Assembly (NCBI GenBank): GCA_028820325.1
Contig: JAPPJO010000025.1
Location: 124,001 to 188,000, forward strand
Length of the DNA: 64,000 bases
From: Gammaproteobacteria bacterium
Lineage (GTDB): Bacteria > Gemmatimonadota > Gemmatimonadetes > Longimicrobiales > Gaopeijiaceae
Direction: 5' to 3'
The notes under the pieces were generated by a model. The model ran no database searches, had not been told where the DNA came from, and saw only the letters and a program-made list of their open reading frames with translations. Positions within the stretch are counted from its first letter, which is position 1. Each line of letters begins with the position of its first letter. The translations under genes and the position numbers were made by a program. Below are positions 35,749 to 44,245 of this stretch, one piece after another.

Positions 35749-37905
35749 CTACTCGGGCGCCGGTTCCAGAACGCTTACCTCTTCCATGACGGCCCCTTCG
35801 AGGACGCCGTCGACCACCTCCATCCCTTCCACCACCCTGGCGATGATGGTGTAGTTGTGGTCGAGGCGGGGGTTGTCCACCAGGTTCACGAAGATCTGGC
35901 CGTCGCCGGTGTCGCGCCCCCGGGTCGAGATGCCGACGGTGCCGCGCACGTGCGAGCGCATGGTCAGTTCGTCGCGCGTATAGGGCCCGTCCCCGTGGTA
36001 CTCGTTCGCCCCCGGGCTGCCCCCCTGGATGACGAAGTTGGGAACCACCCGATGGAAGGTGAGACCGTCCAGGTATCCTTCGCGCGCGAGGCGGACGAAG
36101 CGCGCCGTGTTGGCGGGCGACTCGAACGGGAGCAGCTCGAGGACGATCTCGCCGCCCCCGGCGATGCGGATCACGGCCCGGGAAGCGGCCATCTCGCGCA
36201 TCTCCTCGAAGGTGGGCATCGGCGCCCGCTCCGGCGGCGAGGGACGAGCCCAGCGAAGGTCGCTTCCGGTCCACTCGTTGCGGAGGTATTCGGCGACCAG
36301 GGCAACCACCGGATCGTAGTCCTCCATGTAGGGCTGTACGCGATCGAGGTCGTCCAGGGAACCCAGTTCGCGTATCCTCTGCAGGAGTTCCAGGCGCACG
36401 TCCCGGTGGGTCTCCTTGCGATCGGCGCTCATGCGCTCGAGCGCGGCGAAGGCGGCCGGCAGCACGTCCGGATGCGGGCTTCCGGCGAGCGATCGGGCCG
36501 CCGTCAGCACCAGTTGCGGATCGTCCGCGCCCAGGGCGTCGAGGTAGACCGAGTCGGCGTCGTTGCCCACCAGCGGCGCGAGCCCGGCGATGGCCGCCTC
36601 ACGCACGTTCCAGTGCTCGTCACCGGCCAGCGCCAGGAGCGCGGGCACGAGTTCCAGGCGGGCCGCGGCGCGCGCGGCGTACATGCGCATCTGCCAGACC
36701 GGATGAGCGGAGAATGCGGGCAGCCGGCGGGCGGCCGTGAAGGACGACACCGCGGCCAGCGCCACCAGGCTGCGCGCCGCCCGGTGCCAGTCGCCGGCCG
36801 ACACGGAATCGGCCCGCTGGGCCAGTGCGTCGAGAGGCGTCAGAGCGGTCTCCGGCGGACAACCGGCGAGGCGGTCGATGGCCTCCAGAGCCACGTGCGC
36901 GCTCGGGTCCTGGAGCAACGCCGCCAGCTCCACGCACGCCTGGCTGCCGTCCACACGTTCGCTCAGCGCTCGCACGGCCTCCACCCGCACCAAGTGACTC
37001 GTGTCGGCGAGCGCCTGCGCGAGCGGAGCCCGCACCTCGTCGAGCGCGCCTTCCCCGATGGCGAGGACGGCGAGGCGTCGCACCTGCGCGTCCTCGTCCG
37101 CCAGCGCGGCCGCGATCACGTCTTCGGCGGGTCTTCCCGCGCTCACCAGTCCCGCCAGGGCGAGCCGCCGCACCTGCGCGCCCTCCTCGCCGTCCGCCCC
37201 GCGGTAGCCGGCCAACTCCGCGAGTGCCGCCAACACGAACGGGGGAGGCGTGAACTGCGACTGCGTGCGAACCAGGTTTTCCAGCGCGCGAGTCCCGCCT
37301 AGAACTACGGGGTGGGGCACCGACCGCAGGGTTACGGCCCCGCCTCCCGTGAGTCCCGCGACCAGATTCTCGAGCAGCAGGTCGTAGGCCTGCCGCACCT
37401 CATCGGCATCCCGGTACGAGAGCCGGCCCATCGCCTCCAGGACCGCGCCCCGCACCTCGGGATCCCTCTCGCGGGGCAGGTAGTTGATCAGCGCCGCCAT
37501 CGCCCGGCGGGGGTCGCTGCCGGCAACCGCCTGCGCGCTGGCGTTGATGGCCTCGACCCTGATGTCGGCGTAGGAACTCTCCAGCATGGACCCGATGTCC
37601 ACCAGAACCGCAGGATTCTCCTGGCGCCCCAGCGCGCGCACGGCGATCCGCTGCACCTCCGGGTCGGGCCAGGAGATTCCCTCGAGGAACGTGAAGTGCG
37701 CGGCGGGGTCGCGCGAACGGGAGTCCTCGGCCTCGAGGACGCGGTGCAGGATCTCCTCGCTCCCGGGGAGCAGCCGGACCTCCCCCGCATCCCCCCCGTC
37801 GCCGCACCCGGCGACCAGACCGCTGCCCAGGGTGACCGCGCAGATCAGGAATCCTCTGCGACCTGAGCGCCAGGCCGACCCGAAGCACCACAGTCTATCG
37901 AGCAT
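35749..37905 (-). CDS. Lipoprotein with HEAT repeats and C-terminal cyclophilin (peptidyl-prolyl isomerase) domain
   Basis: 718 residues from ATG 37905, which has an excellent ribosome-binding site (GGAAGGG). Signal ends in GLVAGC. The bulk (about 50-540) is tandem HEAT-like helical repeats such as VQRIAVRALGRQ and VRRLAVLAIGEG. The last about 160 residues are a cyclophilin domain with the FHRVVPNFVIQGG signature and a GTVGISTRG block, catalysing proline cis-trans isomerisation. Together they suggest a periplasmic or outer-membrane folding factor whose helical repeats hold a client protein. Interesting fusion; function inferred. Confidence 0.88.
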   Translation of the reverse strand: MLDRLWCFGSAWRSGRRGFLICAVTLGSGLVAGCGDGGDAGEVRLLPGSEEILHRVLEAEDSRSRDPAAHFTFLEGISWPDPEVQRIAVRALGRQENPAVLVDIGSMLESSYADIRVEAINASAQAVAGSDPRRAMAALINYLPRERDPEVRGAVLEAMGRLSYRDADEVRQAYDLLLENLVAGLTGGGAVTLRSVPHPVVLGGTRALENLVRTQSQFTPPPFVLAALAELAGYRGADGEEGAQVRRLALAGLVSAGRPAEDVIAAALADEDAQVRRLAVLAIGEGALDEVRAPLAQALADTSHLVRVEAVRALSERVDGSQACVELAALLQDPSAHVALEAIDRLAGCPPETALTPLDALAQRADSVSAGDWHRAARSLVALAAVSSFTAARRLPAFSAHPVWQMRMYAARAAARLELVPALLALAGDEHWNVREAAIAGLAPLVGNDADSVYLDALGADDPQLVLTAARSLAGSPHPDVLPAAFAALERMSADRKETHRDVRLELLQRIRELGSLDDLDRVQPYMEDYDPVVALVAEYLRNEWTGSDLRWARPSPPERAPMPTFEEMREMAASRAVIRIAGGGEIVLELLPFESPANTARFVRLAREGYLDGLTFHRVVPNFVIQGGSPGANEYHGDGPYTRDELTMRSHVRGTVGISTRGRDTGDGQIFVNLVDNPRLDHNYTIIARVVEGMEVVDGVLEGAVMEEVSVLEPAPE

Positions 37906-38020
37906 CCCGTCCAACCCTTCCTTGCGTTTCGTTCCCGTTATGCCTGTCGCCCGACCCACCGCCCCGGCCGGGTACCCTGCATCGCCGCGCGGCGTTCGCC
38001 TGTGGCGAAACACGGAATAG

Positions 38021-38046
38021 ATTAGAGTACGTAGCCCCGTTGACAA
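38021..38046 (-). promoter_or_regulatory. Candidate promoter for the HEAT-cyclophilin gene
   Basis: On the minus strand TCTAAT (38026-38021; 5 of 6 with the -10 consensus) lies near TTGTCA (38046-38041), but the spacer between them is only 14 nt, so the -35 assignment is doubtful. It lies in the only AT-rich part of the 197-bp divergent gap between this gene and the winged-helix membrane protein. Confidence 0.25.
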
Positions 38047-38102
38047 GAATCGCGCGCGCTGGTACCGCGATCCACGACCCCCGAAACCCCGGACGCGACA
38101 CG

Positions 38103-39698
38103 ATGGCGACCGCAATTCCGGCCACCGGTCTCGACACCCCGATCGCCGACCCGCTTCGCCGCGCCCTCCGCGGCCTGGGCGGCCGTGCCACCGTCGGTGA
38201 CCTCATGGCCGCCACCGGACTCGCCCAGGCGGACGCCGAGTCCGGCCTCAAGGGGCTGCTGGAAACCTACCAGGGACACGTGGAGGTCGGGGAAGAGGGC
38301 GATATCGTGTACGCCTTCCAGCGCCGCCTGCTGCGACGCGACCACACGCCCTTCTGGATTCGCTTCCGGACGGCCGCGGCGCGCGTGCTCAAGACCGCCT
38401 TCAAGATCTGGATCGTGGTCATGCTGGTGGTCTATTTCGTCGTCTTCGTGACCCTGCTGATCGCGGCCCTGATCGCCGCCTCCAGGGGGAACGACCGCAA
38501 CGGCGGCTCCATCCTGGGCGGCGGACGGCGCGGCGGGGGCTTCAACTTTCCCTTCCTGTTCTGGATCTGGGCCCCGGACTGGCGCCTCGGCCATCCGTAT
38601 TACGGCAACCGCTTCGAGCGCCGCAGCGGCAGGAAGGTGCCCTTCTACAAGAAGGTGTTCGCCTTCGTCTTCGGCCCCGACCGGCCGCGCGCCAGCCTGC
38701 GGGACCGCGACCGCAGCGTCATCCGCCTCATCCGGGCGCGCAAGGGAACGCTCACCGTGCCCGAGCTCGTGCGCCACAGCGGGCTGACGGTCCCGGAGGC
38801 GGAGGAGGAGATGGGGCGGCTGATGGGAGCTTACGCGGGTGATGTGCACGTCTCCCGGGGCGGCGAACTGGTCTACAGCTTCGGCGAACTGCTCGTGAGC
38901 GCCCACGGCAAGGTCAGAGCGCGCGAACCCGCGCCGGCGTGGCAGCGCCTTGAGAAGGCGGCCGAGTTCACCGGCAACAAGACCGGAACCAACGTGCTCA
39001 TCGGTTCTCTGAACGGGTTCAACCTGCTGGCGGCTCTCTCCGCCCCGGTGCTGATCTTTCCCCCGCTGGGTCTGGGGGGACTGGGGGCCGAGATCGGCCT
39101 GATCTGGGTGCCCGCGGTCTTCAGCACGCTCTTCTTCTCGGTGCCGCTCGGCAGATGGGTGGGGCACCGGGTCGAGAACGCCCGCCGACGCCTGCGCAAC
39201 GTGCGCAAGGTGCTGCTGGGGATGGTCTTCCGGCAGAGCCTCGGGGGCGGAGCTGCGCTCTCGGCGGAGCGCGCCACGGACGATGTGCGCATCGCGCTGG
39301 TCGACCCGAACATCGGTGCGGCCGATGTGCGCAAACAGCTCCAGGGCATCGCCGCCGAGTTCGACGCCGAGGTGGAGCCCGCCGACTCCGGCCAGATCAT
39401 CTACCGCTTCCCCTCGATTCGCTCGGCCCTCCTTGGAGGAGAAGAGGTGCGGTCCGCCCTCCGCCTCGACAAGCGTTCGGTCGGACGCGTGGTCTATTCG
39501 AGCGCGGACACCCCTGAGGAGGAGTCGGCCAGGGCCATGGCCAACTTCGACCGCGAGCTGCGCAAGTCCGTGTCCGCCCCCGACTCGGTGCGCTACCTGG
39601 ACGACCTCGAGCTCGCCGGCATCGAGACTCCCTCCCCCTCGGGACGCCAGGTGAAGCCGCGGCGTCGGGCAGGGCCGAGGCGCCCGCACAGGTGGTGA
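38103..39698 (+). CDS. Polytopic membrane protein with three winged-helix-like repeats
   Basis: 531 residues from ATG 38103. No named family recognised. Three similar segments resemble compact winged-helix domains: residues 17-72 (LRRALRGLGG..., ending GDIVYAF), 203-260 (DRSVIRLIRARKG..., ending GELVYSF) and 392-437 (DDVRIALVDPNIG..., ending GQIIYRF). Each has a Thr/Asp-rich helix-turn-helix-like centre and ends in a hairpin plus aromatic. Between repeats 1 and 2 is a membrane segment at about 101-126 and a glycine/arginine-rich loop; between 2 and 3 are helices at about 300-322 and 328-350. Possibly a membrane-tethered DNA- or protein-binding regulator. Its last bases overlap the next gene. 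Confidence 0.7.
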   Translation: MATAIPATGLDTPIADPLRRALRGLGGRATVGDLMAATGLAQADAESGLKGLLETYQGHVEVGEEGDIVYAFQRRLLRRDHTPFWIRFRTAAARVLKTAFKIWIVVMLVVYFVVFVTLLIAALIAASRGNDRNGGSILGGGRRGGGFNFPFLFWIWAPDWRLGHPYYGNRFERRSGRKVPFYKKVFAFVFGPDRPRASLRDRDRSVIRLIRARKGTLTVPELVRHSGLTVPEAEEEMGRLMGAYAGDVHVSRGGELVYSFGELLVSAHGKVRAREPAPAWQRLEKAAEFTGNKTGTNVLIGSLNGFNLLAALSAPVLIFPPLGLGGLGAEIGLIWVPAVFSTLFFSVPLGRWVGHRVENARRRLRNVRKVLLGMVFRQSLGGGAALSAERATDDVRIALVDPNIGAADVRKQLQGIAAEFDAEVEPADSGQIIYRFPSIRSALLGGEEVRSALRLDKRSVGRVVYSSADTPEEESARAMANFDRELRKSVSAPDSVRYLDDLELAGIETPSPSGRQVKPRRRAGPRRPHRW

Positions 39699-42514
39699 AC
39701 CGCTCGAGCCGGACGGGTCTGCGCCCGCCGGGTGCAGTGCGTCCGGCCGGGTCGATGGCTGCGCTCCTGCTGGTCGCCTCCCTCCCGTTGCTCCTCATCC
39801 CCGGGTCTCTGGCCGCGCAGCAGAACGACGGCGGCGGCGTCCCCGCGCTTGCGGTCGTGCCCCACGCGGAAGCCCCGGAGGCGCGCGCCCTCCGAACGCC
39901 CACCGACATCCGGATCGACGGCCGGCTGGAGGAGGCGCCGTGGAACGACGCGGCTCCGGTGACGGAGTTCACCCAGATGGACCCTGACGAGGGCTTCCCG
40001 GTCAGCGAGCGCACCGAGGTCCGATTCCTGTACGACGACGACGCGCTCTACGTGGGCGCGAGGCTGCTGGACTCGGCGCCGGTCACCACCCGGCTCGCCC
40101 GCCGTGACGCCGGGGTGCCCGACTCGGACTTCTTCACCCTGACCGTCGACAGTTACCACGATCACCGCACCGCCTATCGCTTCTCCACCAACCCCTCGGG
40201 GATGAAGCGCGACGAAGTCCTGAGCGGCGGCTCCGGCATCTTCGGGGGAGGCAGAGGGGACGGCCGCGGAGACGGCTCCTGGGACCCGGTCTGGGACGTC
40301 GCCACTACAGTCACGGACGAGGGCTGGTTCGTGGAGATGCGCATCCCCTTCAGCCAACTGCGCTTCAGTACGGCCGACGACCAGCTGTGGGGTCTTCAGA
40401 TCGAGCGCACCATCAATCGCAACCAGGAGCGCGCCGTCTTCTCCTTCACGCCAAAGCTGGAACCCGGCGGCGTGGCCCGATTCGGGCACCTCTCCGGAAT
40501 CGCCGGCGTCGCTTCCGGACGCAGGCTCGAGATCCTGCCCTACGCAGGGCTGAGCGCCGAGTACATTCGCCGAACGGCGCCGGCCGACGTCGCGTTCGAC
40601 AACCCGTTCCGCTCGGGCTCCGACTACTTCGGGCGGGCGGGCGCCGACCTCAAGTACCGGCTGGGCTCGAACCTCACCCTCGACGCCACCGTCAATCCCG
40701 ACTTCGGCCAGGTCGAGGTGGACCCGGCGGTCATAAACCTCACGGCCTTCGAGACCCGCTTCGACGAGCGGCGCCCCTTCTTCGTGGAGGGCGGGGAGAT
40801 CTTCCAGTTCGCGCGCGGCGGACCCGGGGGCAGTACCGGGCGTCCCCCGACGGTCATGTACTCGCGCCGCATCGGCCGGCGGCCGCAGGGGCCGATGGCG
40901 TCGGACGCGGTCTTCTCGGACGCACCCACCTCGACCACCATCCTCGGGGCCGCCAAGGTCACCGGGAAGGTGGGGGACGGCTGGTCGGTCGGGCTGCTGG
41001 AGGCTGTGACCGGGCGCGAAATGGCCCCCTACGTCGACGCCGTCGGGATCCGGGGCGAAGCCGAACTCGAACCCGCCACCAACTACCTGGCGGGCCGCGT
41101 GCGCCGCGACCTCCGGGACGGCCTCACCCAGCTGGGCGCCATGGCCACGGCCGTCAACCGCAACCTCTCCGGCAGCATCCTGGGCGACCGCCTGCACTCT
41201 TCGGCGTATGTCGCCGGGGTGGACTTCATCCACGAGTGGGAGGACCGCTCCTGGCGCATCAACGGCGCCCTCTCGCAGAGCCTCGTCTCGGGCAGCGAGG
41301 CGGCCATTATGCGCACACAACATTCCTCGGCCCGGTACTTCCAGCGCCCCGACGACAACCGCGTGCTGGACCCCGACGCCACCTCGCTGGGCGGTCACTA
41401 CGCCATGTTCGACGTGAACAAGCAGTCGGGATCGTTCACGGCGCGCATCGCCATGGCGAGCATCAGCCCGGGCTACGAGGTCAACGACATCGGCTTCCAG
41501 ACCGAAGCCGACCGCATCATGCTCGACACCCACCTCACCTGGCGCCAGCCGCGTCCCGGAAGCTGGCTGCGCAACTGGTCGGTGTCCGGCGGCCCGGACG
41601 GGAAGTGGAACACGGCCGGCGACCGCCTGCACTCGGAGTTCAACGCCAACCTGAACTGGCAGTGGCTGAACTACTGGGGCGGCTCGGTCCGAGGGGTCAT
41701 CCGCGCTCCCACCGACAACGACCGCCTCACCCGCGGCGGCCCCCTCGCCCGTGAACCCCAGTCCTATGCCGGCAACGCGAACCTCTCCTCCGATTCCCGG
41801 CAGCCCGTGAGCGGACGGGCCAGCTACAACTGGGCCTTCGACGAAGCCGGATCCTGGAGCCACACCGGATCGCTGAACGTCACCTACAAGTCGGGCGAGA
41901 AGCTGGAGCTGCGTCTGGGTCCCAGGCTCACCCGCAGCTACGCCGAGGCCCAGTACGTGACCTCGCGCTCCGACCCGCTGGCCACCGCCACCTTCGGCCG
42001 ACGCTACATCTTCGCGCCCATCGATCAGACCACGCTGGCGCTCGACACCCGGCTGAACGTCACCTTCTCGCCCACACTGACGCTGCAGGTGTACGCCCAG
42101 CCGCTCATCTCCAGCGGAGATTACGGGGGCCTGAAGGAGTTCCGGACCCCGGGAACCTTCGACTTCCTGCGCTACGGCGAGGACGCCGGCACGATGTACC
42201 GGCTCGACAACGGTGGCTTCCTGATCGATCCCGACGGCGCCGGCGGGGCCCCCGAAATCACCATCCGCGACCAGGACTTCAACGTGCGCAGCCTGCGCGG
42301 CAACGCGGTGCTGCGCTGGGAGTGGAGCCCCGGCTCGACGCTCTTCCTGGTGTGGCAGCAGCGCCGCTACCACCGCGCGCTGCGGGACGCCTGGGACCCG
42401 CTCGCGTCCGACGGCATCGGCGACTTCGACTTCCGCTACGACGCCCGCGAACTGGTGCGCATCCGCCCGGACAACATCTTCCTGGTCAAGGTGAACTACT
42501 GGCTGAACCTGTGA
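39692..42514 (+). CDS. DUF5916-type outer-membrane protein with carbohydrate-binding-like N-terminal domain
   Basis: 940 residues, GTG start (39695 is an alternative with a GTGA overlap). Signal peptide ending in SLAAQ. Residues of about 60-270 form a family-9 carbohydrate-binding-like beta-sandwich (DIRIDGRLEEAPWNDAAPVTEFTQ...VEMRIPFSQLRF), followed by a long beta-barrel (DATVNPDFGQVEVDPAVINL; FFVEGGEIFQF) that defines DUF5916. The family is common in FCB-group bacteria and sits in the outer membrane; its function is unknown, but the N-terminal domain suggests a carbohydrate or heme ligand. It is coupled by overlap to the upstream triple-winged-helix gene. Confidence 0.88.
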   Translation: MVNRSSRTGLRPPGAVRPAGSMAALLLVASLPLLLIPGSLAAQQNDGGGVPALAVVPHAEAPEARALRTPTDIRIDGRLEEAPWNDAAPVTEFTQMDPDEGFPVSERTEVRFLYDDDALYVGARLLDSAPVTTRLARRDAGVPDSDFFTLTVDSYHDHRTAYRFSTNPSGMKRDEVLSGGSGIFGGGRGDGRGDGSWDPVWDVATTVTDEGWFVEMRIPFSQLRFSTADDQLWGLQIERTINRNQERAVFSFTPKLEPGGVARFGHLSGIAGVASGRRLEILPYAGLSAEYIRRTAPADVAFDNPFRSGSDYFGRAGADLKYRLGSNLTLDATVNPDFGQVEVDPAVINLTAFETRFDERRPFFVEGGEIFQFARGGPGGSTGRPPTVMYSRRIGRRPQGPMASDAVFSDAPTSTTILGAAKVTGKVGDGWSVGLLEAVTGREMAPYVDAVGIRGEAELEPATNYLAGRVRRDLRDGLTQLGAMATAVNRNLSGSILGDRLHSSAYVAGVDFIHEWEDRSWRINGALSQSLVSGSEAAIMRTQHSSARYFQRPDDNRVLDPDATSLGGHYAMFDVNKQSGSFTARIAMASISPGYEVNDIGFQTEADRIMLDTHLTWRQPRPGSWLRNWSVSGGPDGKWNTAGDRLHSEFNANLNWQWLNYWGGSVRGVIRAPTDNDRLTRGGPLAREPQSYAGNANLSSDSRQPVSGRASYNWAFDEAGSWSHTGSLNVTYKSGEKLELRLGPRLTRSYAEAQYVTSRSDPLATATFGRRYIFAPIDQTTLALDTRLNVTFSPTLTLQVYAQPLISSGDYGGLKEFRTPGTFDFLRYGEDAGTMYRLDNGGFLIDPDGAGGAPEITIRDQDFNVRSLRGNAVLRWEWSPGSTLFLVWQQRRYHRALRDAWDPLASDGIGDFDFRYDARELVRIRPDNIFLVKVNYWLNL

Positions 42515-42543
42515 GGGCTTGACAGCATTGCCTGCGGATGCGA

Positions 42544-42570
42544 GAGTGTGATGGCATTGCATGCACACTC
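42544..42570. promoter_or_regulatory. Inverted repeat, probable operator of the first toxin-antitoxin operon
   Basis: GAGTGTG (42544-42550) and CACACTC (42564-42570) are exact reverse complements separated by 13 nt, ending 12 nt before the antitoxin ATG. A TTGACA (42519-42524) upstream is a good -35 hexamer, though no convincing -10 is placed at the normal distance. Ribbon-helix-helix antitoxins of this class usually bind such repeats to repress their own operon. Confidence 0.5.
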
Positions 42571-42582
42571 GGATGACGCAAG

Positions 42583-42819
42583 ATGGCTCAACTCACGGTT
42601 CGCAAGGTGCCTCATCAGATCATGGACGCCCTGAAACAGCGCGCAGCCGCCAACGGACGGTCTGCCGAAGCCGAACACCGGGAGATTCTGCGCCGAGCGC
42701 TCCTCCCGGCCGAAGGGAACTTCGGCGAGCGCGCCAAGTCTTTGCGGCAGCGGCTCCACTCCTGCATCGACAGCACCGACACGATCCGCGCTGACCGGGA
42801 CCGGGACGCGCCTGAGTGA
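42583..42819 (+). CDS. FitA/VapB-like ribbon-helix-helix antitoxin
   Basis: 78 residues. N-terminal beta strand LTVRKVP followed by two helices ending LKQRAAANGRSAEAEHREILRRAL (residues about 17-40), the ribbon-helix-helix signature of FitA-type antitoxins. The rest is a short tail expected to block the toxin's active site. Stop overlaps the toxin start (ATGA-type 4-bp overlap at 42816). Represses its own promoter via the inverted repeat upstream, inferred from family behaviour. Confidence 0.85.
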   Translation: MAQLTVRKVPHQIMDALKQRAAANGRSAEAEHREILRRALLPAEGNFGERAKSLRQRLHSCIDSTDTIRADRDRDAPE

Positions 42820-43253
42820 GAGGGTACGTCGTCGACGCAAGCGTGGCGGTCAAGTGGCTGGTGACCGAGCCCCTGTCTGACGAAGCAGCCACCCTGCTTG
42901 ACCCCGGCGTAACGCTCCTGGCCCCCGATCTGCTGTTTGCGGAGGCCGCCAGCGCGTTGTCCGCCAAGTGCCGGCGAGGGGAGATGGACCGCGAAGAACT
43001 CGCGGAGACCGTGAACCTGTTGCGTGCCGCGCCTGTCGCCTCGCCGCTCTCAATGCGCCAGCTTGCCGCCTCGAGCGCCCGGCTGGCCGCCGACCTCGGT
43101 CACGCCGTCTACGACTGCTTCTACCTCGCGCTGGCGATTGCCGAAGACTTCCCGGTCGTCACCGCTGACACGCGCTTCTACGACAAGGTGCGGAAACACC
43201 CCTATCTGGGGGACCGGGTCGTCCACGTCGCCGATATGGACGTGAGCACGTAG
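42816..43253 (+). CDS. vapC: VapC-type PIN-domain ribonuclease toxin
   Basis: 145 residues. PIN-domain acidic residues at the expected positions: Asp7 (YVVDASVAV), Glu43 (FAEAASAL), Asp100 (AVYDCFYLALA) and Asp118 (VTADTRFY). These coordinate Mg/Mn for RNA cleavage, so the domain is probably active. Acts with the antitoxin encoded immediately upstream; in other members the target is tRNA or rRNA. GTG start. Convergent with the SUMF1-like gene (11 nt). Confidence 0.88.
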   Translation: MRGYVVDASVAVKWLVTEPLSDEAATLLDPGVTLLAPDLLFAEAASALSAKCRRGEMDREELAETVNLLRAAPVASPLSMRQLAASSARLAADLGHAVYDCFYLALAIAEDFPVVTADTRFYDKVRKHPYLGDRVVHVADMDVST

Positions 43254-43264
43254 CCACCTGGACG

Positions 43265-44242
43265 TTAGGGCGCAATCACCACGCGAAACCCGATGAACTC
43301 GCGCCTCACGTCCGGCCCCGCAGCGCCCCGGATGGCGGCGCGCACATTGCGCACGGGATCGGCGAAGGATCCGCCGCGCATCACCCAGAGGGGGTCGGCG
43401 TCGAGCCCCTCCCGGTCGTCCGCCTCGTCGTAGGGGTAGGGCTGCCAGGGGCTGCGGGTCCACTCCCAGACGTTGCCGCTCATGTCGCTCAGACCGTGGA
43501 CGCACTCCGGGCAGGCCACTTCTCCCACGGGCGCCGGCCTGCCTGTCGCGAAGTTCGCCCTGTCCCGCCGCAACTCGTTTCCCCACGGGAAGATGCGCCC
43601 GTCGCCGCCACGGGCCGCCTTCTCCCACTGCGCCTCGCTCGGCAGGGTCACGCGCCAGCCCTCGGCCAGCAGCGCGCGTAGCTCCGGGGGCGTTGCCGGG
43701 GATTCGCGCAGAAGCTCCTCCAGCCATCGGCAGTACGCCAGGGCGTCGGGCCAGGAGACGAAGGACACGGGATGGAGCGGCGACCCGGCGAGAGCCTGCG
43801 GGTCGACCTCATGGCCGGCCGCTTCAACGAAGGCCGCGAACTGGGCCACCGTCACCTCGCTGCGGCCGATGAGGAAGGGCGGCACATCGACGACGCCCTG
43901 CGGGCGGTCGGCACTCCAGCGCTCGACGTCGTAGGCGAGGGTGTCGATGCCGGGATCGCTCCCCATGAGGAAGGGTCCTTCGGCGATCTCCACGAACCCC
44001 AGCAGCGGTGCGTCGGGCAGATGGCCGAGGTCGGCGCGGTAGCCGGTGAGCTCGGAAGAGGGAGTCGCGAACTCCGCGGATGCGGGTGCGATCCCTTCGG
44101 ATTCCCGGGCTCCGGGCTCGCCCCGCTCCATCTGCCTCCGATAGTCCAGCCACACGCCCACCAGGATCAGGCCCGCCGCCGCGAACGCCGCCAGGAGCCT
44201 CATCGGGCCTCGATTCCCAATCTCATTGCACCTCCGCTTCAT
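43265..44242 (-). CDS. SUMF1/formylglycine-generating-enzyme-fold protein, membrane-anchored
   Basis: 325 residues. An N-terminal hydrophobic segment (RLLAAFAAAGLILVGVWLDY) anchors it; ATG 44203 with its own GAGG site is an alternative start just before it. The C-terminal domain has SUMF1 hallmarks: FLMGSDP, PVSFVSWPDALAYCRWL, RVTLPSEAQWEKAARGG, SGNVWEW and RGGSF. True formylglycine-generating enzymes carry two catalytic cysteines in the segment after RGGS; here that segment reads ADPVRNVRAAIRG and has none. It is therefore unlikely to oxidise cysteine to formylglycine. Encoded 4 nt from the RnfD-like gene. Confidence 0.8.
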   Translation of the reverse strand: MKRRCNEIGNRGPMRLLAAFAAAGLILVGVWLDYRRQMERGEPGARESEGIAPASAEFATPSSELTGYRADLGHLPDAPLLGFVEIAEGPFLMGSDPGIDTLAYDVERWSADRPQGVVDVPPFLIGRSEVTVAQFAAFVEAAGHEVDPQALAGSPLHPVSFVSWPDALAYCRWLEELLRESPATPPELRALLAEGWRVTLPSEAQWEKAARGGDGRIFPWGNELRRDRANFATGRPAPVGEVACPECVHGLSDMSGNVWEWTRSPWQPYPYDEADDREGLDADPLWVMRGGSFADPVRNVRAAIRGAAGPDVRREFIGFRVVIAP

Positions 44243-44245
44243 CGC

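Noticed and set aside
39593..42568. A 991-codon minus-strand frame opposite the DUF5916 protein.
   Set aside because: Low-complexity translation with no recognisable motifs; the plus-strand protein has a signal peptide and family motifs.
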